64,000 nt of DNA from Rhodoferax_B ferrireducens_A (GTDB taxonomy: Bacteria; Pseudomonadota; Gammaproteobacteria; Burkholderiales; Burkholderiaceae_C). The DNA lies in assembly GCF_031458075.1 (NCBI RefSeq), contig NZ_JAVDXT010000004.1, positions 434,001 to 498,000 on the forward strand, read 5' to 3'. Shown one piece after another: positions 1-8,926 of the stretch. A program made the position numbers and the translations under genes. Position 1 is the first letter of the stretch. Each line of letters starts with the position of its first letter. The notes under the pieces are model-generated. The model was given only the letters and a program-made list of their open reading frames with translations. It was not told the origin of the DNA and did not search any database.

Positions 1-347
1 ATGGCGGTGATGCCGGGCAGCACGCGGATGTCCAGCTGCTGCCAGTCGGGTTGGTTTTCCAGGGCTTCGAACACTGCCGAGGCCATCGCAAAAACTCCTG
101 GGTCGCCGGAAGAAACTACGACCACCTGGCGGCCTGCGGCGGCCATGGCCAGCGCGGCGGCGGCCCGGTCCAGTTCTACCCGGTTGTCGGACGGATGCAG
201 CGTGAGTCCGGCGCGCGGCGCGATGCGGGCCACGTAGGGGATGTAGCCGACCACGTCGGTGGCGGCATCAATTGCGGCGGTGACTTCGGGTGTGACCAGA
301 TGCGGGTCGCCCGGGCCAAGACCCGCAATGCACAGCCAGCCGCTCAT
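1..347 (-). CDS. cobJ: Precorrin-3B C17-methyltransferase CobJ (5' part)
   Basis: Only the first 115 or so codons are present; the gene continues past the left edge. The translation begins MSGWLCIAGLGPGDPHLVTP, with the glycine-rich SAM-binding GLGPGDP motif of the CbiF/CobJ tetrapyrrole methylase fold, then a VVGYIPYV segment and a VVSSGDPGVFAMAS segment typical of CobJ rather than CobI. CobJ methylates C17 and contracts the corrin ring after CobG in the oxygen-dependent pathway. Its ATG shares the four bases ATGA with the cobI stop, so translation is probably coupled. Specific assignment rests on these motifs and on the cobG-H-I-J order. Confidence 0.9.
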   Translation of the reverse strand, partial: MSGWLCIAGLGPGDPHLVTPEVTAAIDAATDVVGYIPYVARIAPRAGLTLHPSDNRVELDRAAAALAMAAAGRQVVVVSSGDPGVFAMASAVFEALENQPDWQQLDIRVLPGITA

Positions 348-1075
348 TCGATCACCTCGGGGCGGCGTCCCTGGCCGTGTACCAGCACGATGGCGAAATA
401 GGGGCAGTCGGTGCCGTCCACTTCGGACAGCGGCACGACGCGCTCGCCCGGCATGGTGCCGCGCTCGACCAGCCAGGCCTGGTCGAGCCGTCCGGCGGCG
501 GCCAGCGCGCTGCGCACGCGGGGCAGGTTGCGGCCGGTCTTCATGATCACCAGGGCGTCGGCCGATTGCATGTGGCGCAGCAGTTCGGCCTCGGGCAGCG
601 TGCCCATCAGCACCACCAGCACATCGTCGCCCCAGGTGATCGGCGTGCCGGTGGCCGACCAGCAGCCGACCATGCCGGGAATGCCGGGAATCACCTGCAC
701 CTCGGCCCGGCCTTGGAGACGGGTGTACAGGTGCATGAACGAGCCATAGAAGAACGGGTCGCCCTCGCACAGCACCAGCACGTCCTTGGTCTGCGCCAGC
801 GTTGCCAGGCGGTTGGCCCAGTCATCGTAAAAGTGGGCCAGGCAGGCGATGTACTCGGGGCTATCAAAGGGCAGTTCGGTAGTCACCGGATATTCCATCG
901 CGTACTCGGTCACGCCTGGCGCCAGCATGCCTTCGACGATGCGCCGGGCCTGGCCGGGGCGGCCTTTCTTGCGGAAGTAGGCCACGTGGCCGGCGGCGCG
1001 GATCGCGCGGTCGGCGCGCACGCTCATCAGGTCCGGGTCGCCAGGGCCGAGGCCGGCGCAGAGGATAGTACCCAT
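344..1075 (-). CDS. cobI: Precorrin-2 C20-methyltransferase CobI
   Basis: A 243-residue cytoplasmic SAM-dependent methylase that converts precorrin-2 to precorrin-3A. The N-terminus MGTILCAGLGPGDPDLMSVR carries the SAM loop; ELPFDSPEY and VLCEGDPFFYGSFM are CobI-type signatures, and VIPGIPGMVGCWSATG is the second SAM-contact region. The frame stays open further upstream but the residues there do not look like this family; the ATG at 1075 overlaps the cobH stop (TGATG) and is the sensible start. Its stop overlaps the cobJ start. It is the third gene of a tightly packed cobG-H-I-J run. Confidence 0.95.
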   Translation of the reverse strand: MGTILCAGLGPGDPDLMSVRADRAIRAAGHVAYFRKKGRPGQARRIVEGMLAPGVTEYAMEYPVTTELPFDSPEYIACLAHFYDDWANRLATLAQTKDVLVLCEGDPFFYGSFMHLYTRLQGRAEVQVIPGIPGMVGCWSATGTPITWGDDVLVVLMGTLPEAELLRHMQSADALVIMKTGRNLPRVRSALAAAGRLDQAWLVERGTMPGERVVPLSEVDGTDCPYFAIVLVHGQGRRPEVIE

Positions 1076-1707
1076 CAGATTTCGCTCCGGCTGGCCAGCG
1101 CGTTGACCGCGGCAACCGTGATGGCCGAGCCGCCGAGCCGGCCTTGCACTACCAGCGCCGGTGCCGGCGGCGCAGCCATCAGCGCGGCCTTGGATTCTGC
1201 GGCCCCGACAAAGCCTACGGGACAACCGATGATGGCCGCGGGGCGCGGGCAGGCCGGGTCTTGCAGCATGTTCAGCAGATGGAACAGTGCGGTCGGTGCA
1301 TTGCCGATGGCCACTACCGCGCCGGCTAGGTGCGGCCGCCACAACTCCAGCGCAGCGGCGCTGCGGGTGGTCGCCATGGCCTGGGCCAGCTCGCGTACCG
1401 ACGGATCGTTCAGCGTGCAGATAACCTGGTTATTGGCCGGCAGGCGGCTGCGGGTGATGCCTTCGCTGACCATGCGCACGTCGCACAGTATGGGCGCACC
1501 GGCCTCCAGTGCCGTGCGCGCGGCTTCGGCCATGCCTTCAGAGAATCGCACATGGGCTTCCAGGCCCACCATGCCGGTGGCGTGGATCATGCGGACGACG
1601 GCCAGTTCTTCGATGGGGTTGAAGCGGGCCAGATCGGCCTCGGCCCGGATGATGGCGAAGGACTGGCGGTAGATGGCAGTGCCATCGGTTTCAAATACGT
1701 GGGGCAT
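1075..1707 (-). CDS. cobH: Precorrin-8X methylmutase CobH
   Basis: A protein of about 210 residues that moves a methyl group from C11 to C12 to give hydrogenobyrinic acid (cobyrinic acid in the cobalt-early route). Family features seen: RMIHATGMVG near residue 40 with the conserved histidine, the ILCDVRMVSEGI segment, and IGNAPTALFHL followed by the GCPVGFVGAAESK block. I chose the ATG at 1707 (MPHVFETDG); a TTG nine codons upstream is also in frame. The start lies within the last 17 bases of cobG. This family is sometimes fused or annotated as CbiC; the cob context supports CobH. Confidence 0.93.
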   Translation of the reverse strand: MPHVFETDGTAIYRQSFAIIRAEADLARFNPIEELAVVRMIHATGMVGLEAHVRFSEGMAEAARTALEAGAPILCDVRMVSEGITRSRLPANNQVICTLNDPSVRELAQAMATTRSAAALELWRPHLAGAVVAIGNAPTALFHLLNMLQDPACPRPAAIIGCPVGFVGAAESKAALMAAPPAPALVVQGRLGGSAITVAAVNALASRSEI

Positions 1708-2878
1708 CGGACGTCGGGAACAAATAGGAAGCAATCATTTCGGGGGCCAAGGCCAGCAGATCGGGGGTAGACGCTGCTGTGCCGTGGCGTATCAGGTTAA
1801 AGCCCGCAGGCGTGGCTACCAGCGTCAGCGCCGCGCGCGGATGGGCGCAGCCCTTGCTGCAGCCAGAGACATGCAACAGCCGGCCGGCGGGCACCTGCGG
1901 CGCCAGTGCGCGGGCCAGTGGACGGGTGGCGGCGGCGGCCTGCAGGCAGCCTGGGGCGCCGGTGCAGGCGACGACGCGCATGCGCGCATCATGGGCCTGG
2001 GTGACCAGCGCGGGCAACGCAGGTGCGTGCTGCAGGCCTTCGATCAGCAGCATCTGCCAGGGCGTCATGCGCAGCGCACCCAGCGTGGACAGGGCGGCCA
2101 GGGTCTCGGCCTGCAGTTGGCCAAATTCGGCGCCCACCAGCCAGCCAGCCGCGACCGGGCCGGGCCGGGGTTTGGGGGCGGACGGCACAAAGTCGGTGGC
2201 GGCCTGGAATCGCTCGGGTAGCGCATGCAATGGGGCCAGTGCCGCCATGCGGTTCAGTCCACCGCGTTGCGCCAGGAACCAGTGCGCAAGCGCCATCGCG
2301 GCGGGTACGGCTTCTTCGATGCCGATGTTGGCACCCGTGGCATAGCCGTCGGCGCGCACGGTGTAGCCGCCGGTGCCGCGTTCGATGCGGATGTCGGCCG
2401 GATTGGCGCGCAGCACGGCCTGCGCGCCACCGTCCACCGCAAAGCCGAACTTGCCGGGCAGGGCGGGGGCGTCGGGGGCGGCCAGGGCCTGGGCCAGCGT
2501 GGCGGCGATGCGCTGCGTGCCGTCATCCGGCTGCCAGAAAGGCGTGACCAGGATGTTGCGGCGGGATTCGCTGTCGGCGCTGCTATCCACCAGGCCGAGT
2601 GTCTGCAGGCCTTGCAGCACTGCCGCATGGGCCTCGGGAGCGATACCGCGCAGCTGCAGGTTGGCGCGGCTGGTCAGGTCCAGCATGCCGTTGCCGTACT
2701 GGTGGGCCAGCGCGGCGATGCCGGCGGCCTGGACCGATGTGAGCCTGCCCGCATGCGGTCGTACCCGCACCACCAGGCCGTCGCCCGACAGCATCGGGCG
2801 CAGCGCACCCGGGCACCAGCCTTTGATCTGCGGTGCTGGGGCGGGATGCATGGGAGGAGGGGCTACGGCGGTTCGCAT
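1691..2878 (-). CDS. cobG: Precorrin-3B synthase CobG
   Basis: A nitrite/sulfite-reductase-like Fe-S enzyme of about 395 residues that uses dioxygen to make precorrin-3B, the marker of the aerobic cobalamin route. Visible features: an N-terminal ferredoxin-reductase-like half with LTSRANLQLRGI near residue 70, and a C-terminal cysteine cluster (ACTGAPGC, then SGCSKGCAHP) that would ligate a 4Fe-4S centre and siroheme-like pocket. The start is uncertain: ATG at 2878 (MRTAV), ATG at 2851 (MHPAP), or an upstream codon at 2983; none has a convincing ribosome site. It heads the cobG-H-I-J group. Confidence 0.88.
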   Translation of the reverse strand: MRTAVAPPPMHPAPAPQIKGWCPGALRPMLSGDGLVVRVRPHAGRLTSVQAAGIAALAHQYGNGMLDLTSRANLQLRGIAPEAHAAVLQGLQTLGLVDSSADSESRRNILVTPFWQPDDGTQRIAATLAQALAAPDAPALPGKFGFAVDGGAQAVLRANPADIRIERGTGGYTVRADGYATGANIGIEEAVPAAMALAHWFLAQRGGLNRMAALAPLHALPERFQAATDFVPSAPKPRPGPVAAGWLVGAEFGQLQAETLAALSTLGALRMTPWQMLLIEGLQHAPALPALVTQAHDARMRVVACTGAPGCLQAAAATRPLARALAPQVPAGRLLHVSGCSKGCAHPRAALTLVATPAGFNLIRHGTAASTPDLLALAPEMIASYLFPTSDAPRI

Positions 2879-3252
2879 CCGGGGCGGCTGGTTCTGGGTG
2901 GTGTGTGGTGCGAATTCTGGGGAAAGGCGGTGGCCGATGGCTGCGTCAAAAATGCCCCACTGCGTACCCCCCAAGTATCGCATCTGTGCCTGTGGCCGGC
3001 CCTGGGGGCTGCGCGGCGGTGGGCGCCGGCCGACGGCACGCAGCGCATGCCGCTGGGAGGGATCGAAAATTTATAAAAAATAATGCTCTGGCGCAGGTAG
3101 TATCTGCGCTAACAGCTATTAAAAGCGTAGCAATTGTGAAGTCGGCCTTGCGGATCTTTACCGCCACTTCACCACGGCAACCCGGTGGGGCATTGAATTT
3201 CTGCGGCGCGGGTGGCATCTGACGGCTATCGACCACCACCGTTGAGGTTTCC
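2879..3252. other. Intergenic region between divergent cobG and the DUF2076 gene
   Basis: About 370 bases separate the two divergent genes. The cobG side (2985-3060) is very GC-rich and the middle (3062-3130) turns AT-rich and contains a copy of the dispersed palindromic repeat. A cobalamin riboswitch would be expected before cobG; I looked for its B12 box and conserved helices and did not recognise them. No clear promoter hexamers were assigned. A GAGG sequence at 3244-3247 serves the plus-strand gene. Confidence 0.5.
3085..3131 (+). repeat. Dispersed palindromic repeat, copy 1
   Basis: Core GCGCAG-N7-CTGCGC inverted repeat preceded by GCTCTG and followed by AGCTATT and an A-rich tail ending in TAGC. 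It is the cleanest intergenic copy of a family with at least twelve members in this window; most of the others lie inside genes. Confidence 0.85.
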
Positions 3253-3939
3253 ATGAACACCCAAGAGCGCGACCAACTGAACACCTTTTTGCTGCAACTC
3301 GGCCAGGCGCGGGCCGGCGTGAAGGACAGCGAAGCGCAGACCTTGATCGACAACGCGCTGGCGCGGCAGCCGGACGCGGCCTACCTGCTGGTGCAACGCT
3401 GTTTGCTGCAAGACGGCGCCTTGCAAGCTGCGCAGGCCCAGATCAGCAGCCTGCAGGCCGAACTGCAGCAGGCCCGCCAAGGCAGTTCTGCGAGCGGCAC
3501 AGGCTTTCTGGACAGCAACGCCTGGGGCCGTGGCCCCGCGGTGCCCAGCTACGTCGCGCCGTCGCCGGTCGCAGCATCTGCGCCTGGCTATTCCCAGGCT
3601 ACGCCAATGGCCACTGCGCCATCGCGCTTCCAGGCGCCCAGCTTTTTGACCGGCATGGCGACGACCGCGGCCGGCGTGGCGGCGGGTGCATTCCTGTTCC
3701 AGAGTATTGAGAGTCTGATGGGCCACCACGGTAGCAGCGGCAACGACAGTGGCGCCAGCCATGGCTTGGGTGGTGGCAGCGCTGCGTCGGCCTTCGGCCT
3801 GAGTGACCCTACGCTTCCATCACTCGACAGCGCCGACAAAAACAGCTTGCTTAGCGGCGATGCCACAGCCGATGCAGACAGCTTCAGCGGCGACGACGGA
3901 ATGGACTTTGGCGTCGGCGATTCCAGCGACTGGGCCTGA
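3253..3939 (+). CDS. DUF2076 family protein
   Basis: A 228-residue protein. The N-terminal 75 residues (starting MNTQERDQLNTFLLQL, with DNALARQPDAAYLLVQR) match the DUF2076 pattern, followed by a glutamine-rich coiled-coil stretch, a proline/alanine linker, a short hydrophobic segment around residues 135-155 (TGMATTAAGVAAGAFLFQSI), and a Gly/Ser/Asp-rich acidic tail. The family is described as periplasmic or envelope-associated; no classical signal peptide is visible here, and the function is unknown. A GAGG ribosome site sits six bases before the ATG. It ends convergently with creA. Confidence 0.85.
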   Translation: MNTQERDQLNTFLLQLGQARAGVKDSEAQTLIDNALARQPDAAYLLVQRCLLQDGALQAAQAQISSLQAELQQARQGSSASGTGFLDSNAWGRGPAVPSYVAPSPVAASAPGYSQATPMATAPSRFQAPSFLTGMATTAAGVAAGAFLFQSIESLMGHHGSSGNDSGASHGLGGGSAASAFGLSDPTLPSLDSADKNSLLSGDATADADSFSGDDGMDFGVGDSSDWA

Positions 3940-3950
3940 GGCCCAGGCTG
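3930..3950. terminator. Possible weak hairpin between convergent genes
   Basis: CTGGGCC-TGA-GGCCCAG at the end of the DUF2076 gene can fold into a seven-base-pair stem. There is no following T run, so it is at best a weak or bidirectional terminator for the two convergent genes. Confidence 0.3.
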
Positions 3951-3955
3951 CGTTG

Positions 3956-4423
3956 TTACTTGACCGGGATCGCCGTGGCCCGGTCTACCGGCACGGCGGT
4001 CACGGCGTTTTGCGGTGAGCCGTCGATCAGCTTGTCGGAGTAGGTGAGGTAAACCAGGGCATTGCGCTTCTTGTCCACCATGCGCACGATGCGCAGCTTC
4101 TTGAACAGGATGGACAGGCGCTCGTTGAACACCTCGTCGTTCAAGGGCAGTGGCTTGGTGAAGCTGATCGGGCCGACCTGGCGGCAGGCGATGGAGGCCT
4201 CGGCCTTGTCTTCGGCCAGGCCGAACGCGCCTTTGAGGCCGCCGGTCTTGGCCCGCGACACAAAGCAGGTGACGCCCTGGACTTCCGGGTCGTCATAGGC
4301 TTCGACCACGATCTTGTGGTCCGGGCCTATCCATTGGAAGGCGGTATCGACCGCGCCGATTTGCTCGGCCTGGGCGACGAGGCAGGCTGCGCCAAGCGCC
4401 AAACCAACAGTCCATAGCTTCAT
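3956..4423 (-). CDS. creA: CreA family protein
   Basis: A 155-residue exported protein of the CreA family (unknown function; named from the Escherichia coli cre locus). A signal peptide is clear (MKLWTVGLALGAACLVAQA, cleavage after AQA). Family motifs: an early IGAVDTAFQWIGPDHKIVVE, the cysteine in VQGVTCFVSRAKTGG, SIACRQVGPI with a second cysteine, and RKNALVYLTYSDKLIDGSP-like sequence near the end. I chose the ATG at 4423, which places the signal peptide at the N-terminus; the frame remains open upstream without meaning. It lies 16 bases beyond minE, in the same direction. Confidence 0.92.
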   Translation of the reverse strand: MKLWTVGLALGAACLVAQAEQIGAVDTAFQWIGPDHKIVVEAYDDPEVQGVTCFVSRAKTGGLKGAFGLAEDKAEASIACRQVGPISFTKPLPLNDEVFNERLSILFKKLRIVRMVDKKRNALVYLTYSDKLIDGSPQNAVTAVPVDRATAIPVK

Positions 4424-4439
4424 GTGCGTGGCTTTCGGG

Positions 4440-4703
4440 TTAACGCAGGGCTTCGGGGAGCTCGATTTTGACCTCGAGAACTTCCAGGTTGTCCTGGCGC
4501 TCCAGGTGCACCTTGATGTCATCCGGGTTGATCGACACGTACTTGGAAATCACCGCCACCAGCTCGCGCTGCAGCGCCGGCAGGTAGTCGGGGCGGCTAT
4601 TGCCCCGGCCGCTGCGTTCGTGCGCCAGAATGATCTGCAGCCGCTCCTTGGCCACGGTAGCGGTTTTTTTCTTTTCCCCGAGCAGGAAAGACAGGAAAGA
4701 CAT
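4440..4703 (-). CDS. minE: Cell division topological specificity factor MinE
   Basis: An 87-residue protein that stimulates MinD ATPase and drives pole-to-pole oscillation, keeping MinC from mid-cell. The N-terminal membrane-targeting segment MSFLSFLLGEKKKTATVAKE and the MinD-binding helix ERLQIILAHER are intact, followed by the dimerisation domain with YLPALQRELVAVISKYV. Length is normal. It lies three bases after minD, third in minC-minD-minE. Confidence 0.97.
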   Translation of the reverse strand: MSFLSFLLGEKKKTATVAKERLQIILAHERSGRGNSRPDYLPALQRELVAVISKYVSINPDDIKVHLERQDNLEVLEVKIELPEALR

Positions 4704-4706
4704 GGC

Positions 4707-5522
4707 TTATTTCCCTCCGAACAAGCGCTTGAAAAAGCCCGGCTTCACGGCATCGACAAAACGCATGGGCTTTTCTTCGCCCAGGAAGCGGGCGACCACG
4801 TCCTTGTAGGCTTCGGACACGTCGGTTTCGTTCAGGTGGATCGCGGGCAGGCCCTGGTTCGATGCCTGCAGCACGGTTTCCGACTCGGGGATCACGCCCA
4901 TCAACGGAATGCGCAGGATGTCCTGGATGTCTTCCAGCGACAGCATATGGCCGTCTTCCACGCGGGTGGGGTTGTAGCGGGTGATGACCAGGTGTTCTTT
5001 GACCGGGGCCAGGCCTTCGATCGCACGCTTGGTCTTGGAGCCCAGCATGCCCAGGATGCGGTCCGAGTCGCGCACCGAAGAGACTTCGGGGTTGGTGACC
5101 ACCAGCGCCTCGTCAGCAAAATGCATGGCCATCAGCGCGCCGGTTTCGATACCCGCCGGCGAGTCGCAGACGATGTATTCGAAGCCCATCTCGCCCAGGT
5201 CTTTCAGCACGCGCTCTACGCCGTCCTGCGTCAGCGCATCCTTGTCGCGGGTCTGCGAGGCCGCCAGCACGAACAGGTTGTCGCACTGCTTGTCCTTGAT
5301 CAGCGCCTGGTTCAGGTTGGCTTCGTTGTGGATCACGTTGATCAGGTCGTACACCACGCGGCGTTCGCAGCCCATGATCAGGTCGAGGTTGCGCAGGCCG
5401 ACGTCAAAGTCGATGACCGCGGTTTTATGGCCGCGCAGTGCGAGGCCGGATGCAAAACTGGCGCTGGTGGTGGTCTTGCCAACGCCACCTTTGCCGGATG
5501 TCACCACAATGATCTTGCTCAT
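4707..5522 (-). CDS. minD: Septum site-determining ATPase MinD
   Basis: A 271-residue ParA/MinD-type ATPase that binds the membrane, recruits MinC and is released by MinE. The deviant Walker A motif GKGGVGKTTTSA occupies residues 10-21, VIDFDVGLRNLD is the switch I region, and VCDSPAGIE the switch II. The C-terminal amphipathic membrane helix is present (GFFKRLFGGK). I chose the ATG at 5522 (MSKIIVVTSGK); six extra codons upstream are open but not conserved in the family. Spacing to minC is 26 bases. Confidence 0.97.
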   Translation of the reverse strand: MSKIIVVTSGKGGVGKTTTSASFASGLALRGHKTAVIDFDVGLRNLDLIMGCERRVVYDLINVIHNEANLNQALIKDKQCDNLFVLAASQTRDKDALTQDGVERVLKDLGEMGFEYIVCDSPAGIETGALMAMHFADEALVVTNPEVSSVRDSDRILGMLGSKTKRAIEGLAPVKEHLVITRYNPTRVEDGHMLSLEDIQDILRIPLMGVIPESETVLQASNQGLPAIHLNETDVSEAYKDVVARFLGEEKPMRFVDAVKPGFFKRLFGGK

Positions 5523-5548
5523 GGGTTGCGGGTCTTTCAAGTTCAGAG

Positions 5549-6283
5549 TTAAAGAGGTTCCATCACCAGCTTTTCGCTGATGAGCCGTACCTGGGCCGGT
5601 TTGCCCAGCACATCGGCGGGCAGGGGGATTTCAGAGGTGCGGTAGGTGCCGGCAATCGACACCAGCTGGGCTTCCAGGCAGGTGCTGAAGATGCGCGCAT
5701 CGGTATTGCCCTTGGCGCCGGCAATCGCCCGGCCGCGCAGGGGCGCATACACGTGGATGTTGCCATCGGCCAGCACTTCGGCGCCAAAGCTCACCACCGC
5801 CAGCACCACCAGATCGCCACCGCGCGCATACACCTGCTGGCCGGAGCGCAAGGGCTTGTCGATCACCACCGTGCCCTGAGTTACTACGGGTGCAGGCACT
5901 TCGGGCGCGGCCGGTGCGGCGGCAGGGGCCGGCGCCAGGGGTTGGGCATGGCTGATGTCCGGCGTTTCCACCAGACCCACGGCCCTGGCCGCAGCGCGTT
6001 GGGCAGTGCTGCCGCCGTGGACCGCAATCGCCCGCATGCGGTAGCTGTGCAAAAGCATGCACAGCTGTTTGAAGTCGATAGGCAGGGCTTCTTCTTCCAC
6101 TGCGACCAGGTTGATGACCACCGGGTCGTAGTCGAAGAAGTCGGGTGTCTCGCCATAGCGCGCTTCCAGCTCTTGGCCCAGAACCGCCAGATTGGCGGTT
6201 TTGAGCACCAGGGCTATCAATGGCAGGGATGCGCTTTTCAGGTCAAAGCAAGCACGGGCGTGCCCAGCGGGGACAGACGACAT
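5549..6283 (-). CDS. minC: Septum site-determining inhibitor MinC
   Basis: A 244-residue inhibitor of FtsZ polymerisation. The N-terminal domain (1-110, with FDLKSASLPLIALVLKTANL) contacts FtsZ; an Ala/Pro linker (about 115-135) leads to the C-terminal beta-helix domain that dimerises and binds MinD (RSGQQVYARGGDLVVLAVVS, then GAEVLADGNIHVYAPLRGRA). The conserved RGRAIAGAKGN block and the Cys of FSTCLEAQLVSIAG are present. First gene of minC-minD-minE. Confidence 0.96.
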   Translation of the reverse strand: MSSVPAGHARACFDLKSASLPLIALVLKTANLAVLGQELEARYGETPDFFDYDPVVINLVAVEEEALPIDFKQLCMLLHSYRMRAIAVHGGSTAQRAAARAVGLVETPDISHAQPLAPAPAAAPAAPEVPAPVVTQGTVVIDKPLRSGQQVYARGGDLVVLAVVSFGAEVLADGNIHVYAPLRGRAIAGAKGNTDARIFSTCLEAQLVSIAGTYRTSEIPLPADVLGKPAQVRLISEKLVMEPL

Positions 6284-6358
6284 GGGTGGAGCAGGGGGCG
6301 GAAAAGGCGCGATTTTACCGTGCGCCCCAGAGGGTCCGGTCCATCTGCTCCCCTTGCA

Positions 6359-8926
6359 CTAGGCCGCAGCCACCCGCTGCGCCAAATGTGCCAGGGCTTC
6401 CTCCACCTGGTCGACCAGAATCAGGCACAGATCGCCGGGCTGCAGCCGGGCCAGGGCCTGGTCGATGGCGATGAATTCGCCGTAGATTTCGTCCACATTG
6501 CGGGTGCGCTGGGCGTTGGCCAGGCCTTCGCGCAGCAGTTTGACCACCTCGCCGTCGGCACGGCCGCGCTGGCAGGCGTCTTCGAACAGGATCACGTCGT
6601 CAAAAGCGTCGCCCAGGATCACGGTTTGTTCGCGGATGTCTTCGTCGCGCCGGTCACCGGCGCCGCTGATGACCACCGAGCGGCGTTTGGCCGGCATGGC
6701 CTCGACAGCCGATACCAGGGCACGCATGGCGTCCGGGTTGTGGCCGTAGTCGGCGATCACGGTGGCGCCGCGGTAGTCCATCACATTGAAGCGTCCGGGG
6801 GCGTTGTCGGCATCGTTGGCAAAGCTCGACAGGCCGCGGCGGATGGTGTCCCAGTTCAGGCCCACGCCCCAGGCCGCCGCCACGGCAGCCATCGCGTTGT
6901 CGACCTGGAAGCCGATGGTGCCGGCACGGGTCAGCGGCACATCGCGCAGGGCGATCTGTTCGCGCCACGAGCCCACGGCAGCCACGATGTGTTCGCCATC
7001 GACATAGACCGTGCGCCGGCCTTGGGCGCGGTGCGTGGCCATGACAGGGTGGTGCCGGTCGGCGGTGAAGTAGATCACGTTGCCCGGGCAAACCGAGGCC
7101 ATGGCGGCGACGATGGGGTCGGCTGCGTTCAGCACTGCGTAGCCGGTGGATGGCACGTTCTGCACGATCACCCGCTTGAGCACCGCCAGGTCTTCGACCG
7201 TGGTGATGTAGTTCAGCCCCAGATGGTCGCCGGCGCCGATATTGGTGACCACGGCCACCTGGCAGCGGTCAAAGCCTAGGCCTTCGCGCAGCATGCCGCC
7301 GCGCGCGGTTTCAAACACCGCGGCATCCACATCGGGGTGCATCAGCACATTGCGGGCGCTTTTCGGGCCGCTGCAGTCGCCACTGTCAATCTGCCGGCCG
7401 TTCACGTAGACGCCGTCGGTGTTCGTCATGCCGACGCGCAGGCCGCTGCTGGTGAACAAGTGGGCGATCAGCCGGGCGGTGGTGGTCTTGCCGTTGGTGC
7501 CGGTGACGGCAACGGACGGAATCCGGCCATCGTCGCCCGGGCCGAACAGGTTGCTGACCATGGCTTCGCCGACATTGCGGCCTTTGCCGAAGGAGGGCGA
7601 GATGTGCATGCGCAGGCCGGGTGCGGCGTTGACTTCGACGATGCCGCCGTGCTGCTCTTCCAGCGGCTTGAGCATGCTTTCGCAGACCACGTCGACGCCG
7701 CAGATGTGCAGGCCGATCATCTGCGCCGCAGCCACCGCCTGGGCGGCAACGGCGGGGTGCACGTCGTCGGTTACGTCGGTGGCGGTGCCGCCGGTGCTGA
7801 GATTGGCGTTGTTGCGCAGGATGATGCGGCGGCCTTTTTCGGCGATGGACTCGGGTTTCAAGTCCTGCAGCGCCAGCCGCGCAATTGCGATGTCATCGAA
7901 ACGGATCTTGGTCAGCGAGGTCGCATGGCCCTCACCGCGCTTGGGGTCGGAGTTGACGATGTCCACCAGCTCGCGCACGGTGTGCACACCGTCGCCCAGC
8001 ACCTGGGGGGGGTCGCGGCGCGCGGCGGCGACCAGCTTGTTGCCAACCACCAGCAGGCGGAAGTCGCTGCCGGGCAGGAATTTTTCGACCATCACTTCGC
8101 CGATTTCGGCGGCGGCGGCATAGGCTACCTCCAGGTGCGCGCGGTCGACGATGTTGACGGTCACGCCCTTGCCCTGGTTGCCGTCCTGCGGCTTGACGAC
8201 CACCGGCAGGCCGATTTCGCAGGCGACTTGCCAGGCTTCTTCCACGCTGTCGACCGGACGGCCCAGCGGCACCGGTACACCGGCAGCGTGCAGCAGCTTC
8301 TTGGTCAGGTCTTTGTCCTGGGCGATGGCTTCGGACACGGCACTGGTGGAGTCGAACTCGGCCGCCTGGATGCGGCGCTGGCGCGAACCCCAGCCGAATT
8401 GCACCATGCTGCCCTTGGTCAGCCGGCGGAATGGGATGCCGCGGGCCACGGCGGCGTCCACGATGGCGCCGGTGCTGGGGCCCATGCGTTCGTCTTCGTC
8501 GGTCTCGCGCAGCTGGGCGATGGCGCTGTCTTTGTCAAAAGTGCTGTGGGCCAGGGCGGCTTGGATCAGCGCCTGGGCCAGTTCCAGTGCCTGGCGGCCT
8601 ACGGCTTCCTCGCTGTACTCCACTACGACCTGGTAGACGCCGGGCAGCTGGGTGGCCGCGGTGCGGCTGAAAGTGACCGGGCAGCCAGCCTGGGCTTGCA
8701 GCGCCAGGGTGGCGGCTTCCAGCACATGGGCTAGCGACACCGAGGTGTGTTCGGGGCTCGCACGCAGCGGGCCGATGGCCGGGAACAGCGCCCGTAGCGT
8801 GGTTTCGAAACCCGGCAGTTGCGCAATCGCACGTTCGGATTCTGCACACGTCACCACGGCCTCGATGGCGGTGTGGCGGCTCCAGAGGTTGGGGCCGCGC
8901 AGGGCCCGGATGCGTGAGACTTCCAT
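6359..8926 (-). CDS. cphA: Cyanophycin synthetase CphA
   Basis: An 855-residue ATP-dependent enzyme that builds cyanophycin (multi-L-arginyl-poly-L-aspartate) without a ribosome. Three parts are visible: an N-terminal domain (about 1-160), an ATP-grasp domain (about 170-465; GLPVVVKPQDGNQGKGV, IVEVNAAPGLRMH) that adds aspartate to the backbone, and a Mur-ligase-like domain (470-855) that adds arginine to the side chain. The Mur P-loop GTNGKTTT at residues 476-483 is intact, as is the C-terminal ligase domain (PGRFNVMDYRG, IADYGHNPDAM). Length fits the family. Its ATG overlaps the stop of the upstream cphA' gene by one base (TGATG), so the two are co-transcribed. No cyanophycinase gene is in the window. 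Confidence 0.96.
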   Translation of the reverse strand: MEVSRIRALRGPNLWSRHTAIEAVVTCAESERAIAQLPGFETTLRALFPAIGPLRASPEHTSVSLAHVLEAATLALQAQAGCPVTFSRTAATQLPGVYQVVVEYSEEAVGRQALELAQALIQAALAHSTFDKDSAIAQLRETDEDERMGPSTGAIVDAAVARGIPFRRLTKGSMVQFGWGSRQRRIQAAEFDSTSAVSEAIAQDKDLTKKLLHAAGVPVPLGRPVDSVEEAWQVACEIGLPVVVKPQDGNQGKGVTVNIVDRAHLEVAYAAAAEIGEVMVEKFLPGSDFRLLVVGNKLVAAARRDPPQVLGDGVHTVRELVDIVNSDPKRGEGHATSLTKIRFDDIAIARLALQDLKPESIAEKGRRIILRNNANLSTGGTATDVTDDVHPAVAAQAVAAAQMIGLHICGVDVVCESMLKPLEEQHGGIVEVNAAPGLRMHISPSFGKGRNVGEAMVSNLFGPGDDGRIPSVAVTGTNGKTTTARLIAHLFTSSGLRVGMTNTDGVYVNGRQIDSGDCSGPKSARNVLMHPDVDAAVFETARGGMLREGLGFDRCQVAVVTNIGAGDHLGLNYITTVEDLAVLKRVIVQNVPSTGYAVLNAADPIVAAMASVCPGNVIYFTADRHHPVMATHRAQGRRTVYVDGEHIVAAVGSWREQIALRDVPLTRAGTIGFQVDNAMAAVAAAWGVGLNWDTIRRGLSSFANDADNAPGRFNVMDYRGATVIADYGHNPDAMRALVSAVEAMPAKRRSVVISGAGDRRDEDIREQTVILGDAFDDVILFEDACQRGRADGEVVKLLREGLANAQRTRNVDEIYGEFIAIDQALARLQPGDLCLILVDQVEEALAHLAQRVAAA

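Noticed and set aside
2879..3252. Possible cobalamin riboswitch before cobG
   Set aside because: The B12 box and conserved helices were not recognised on the minus strand; the GC-rich block alone is not enough.
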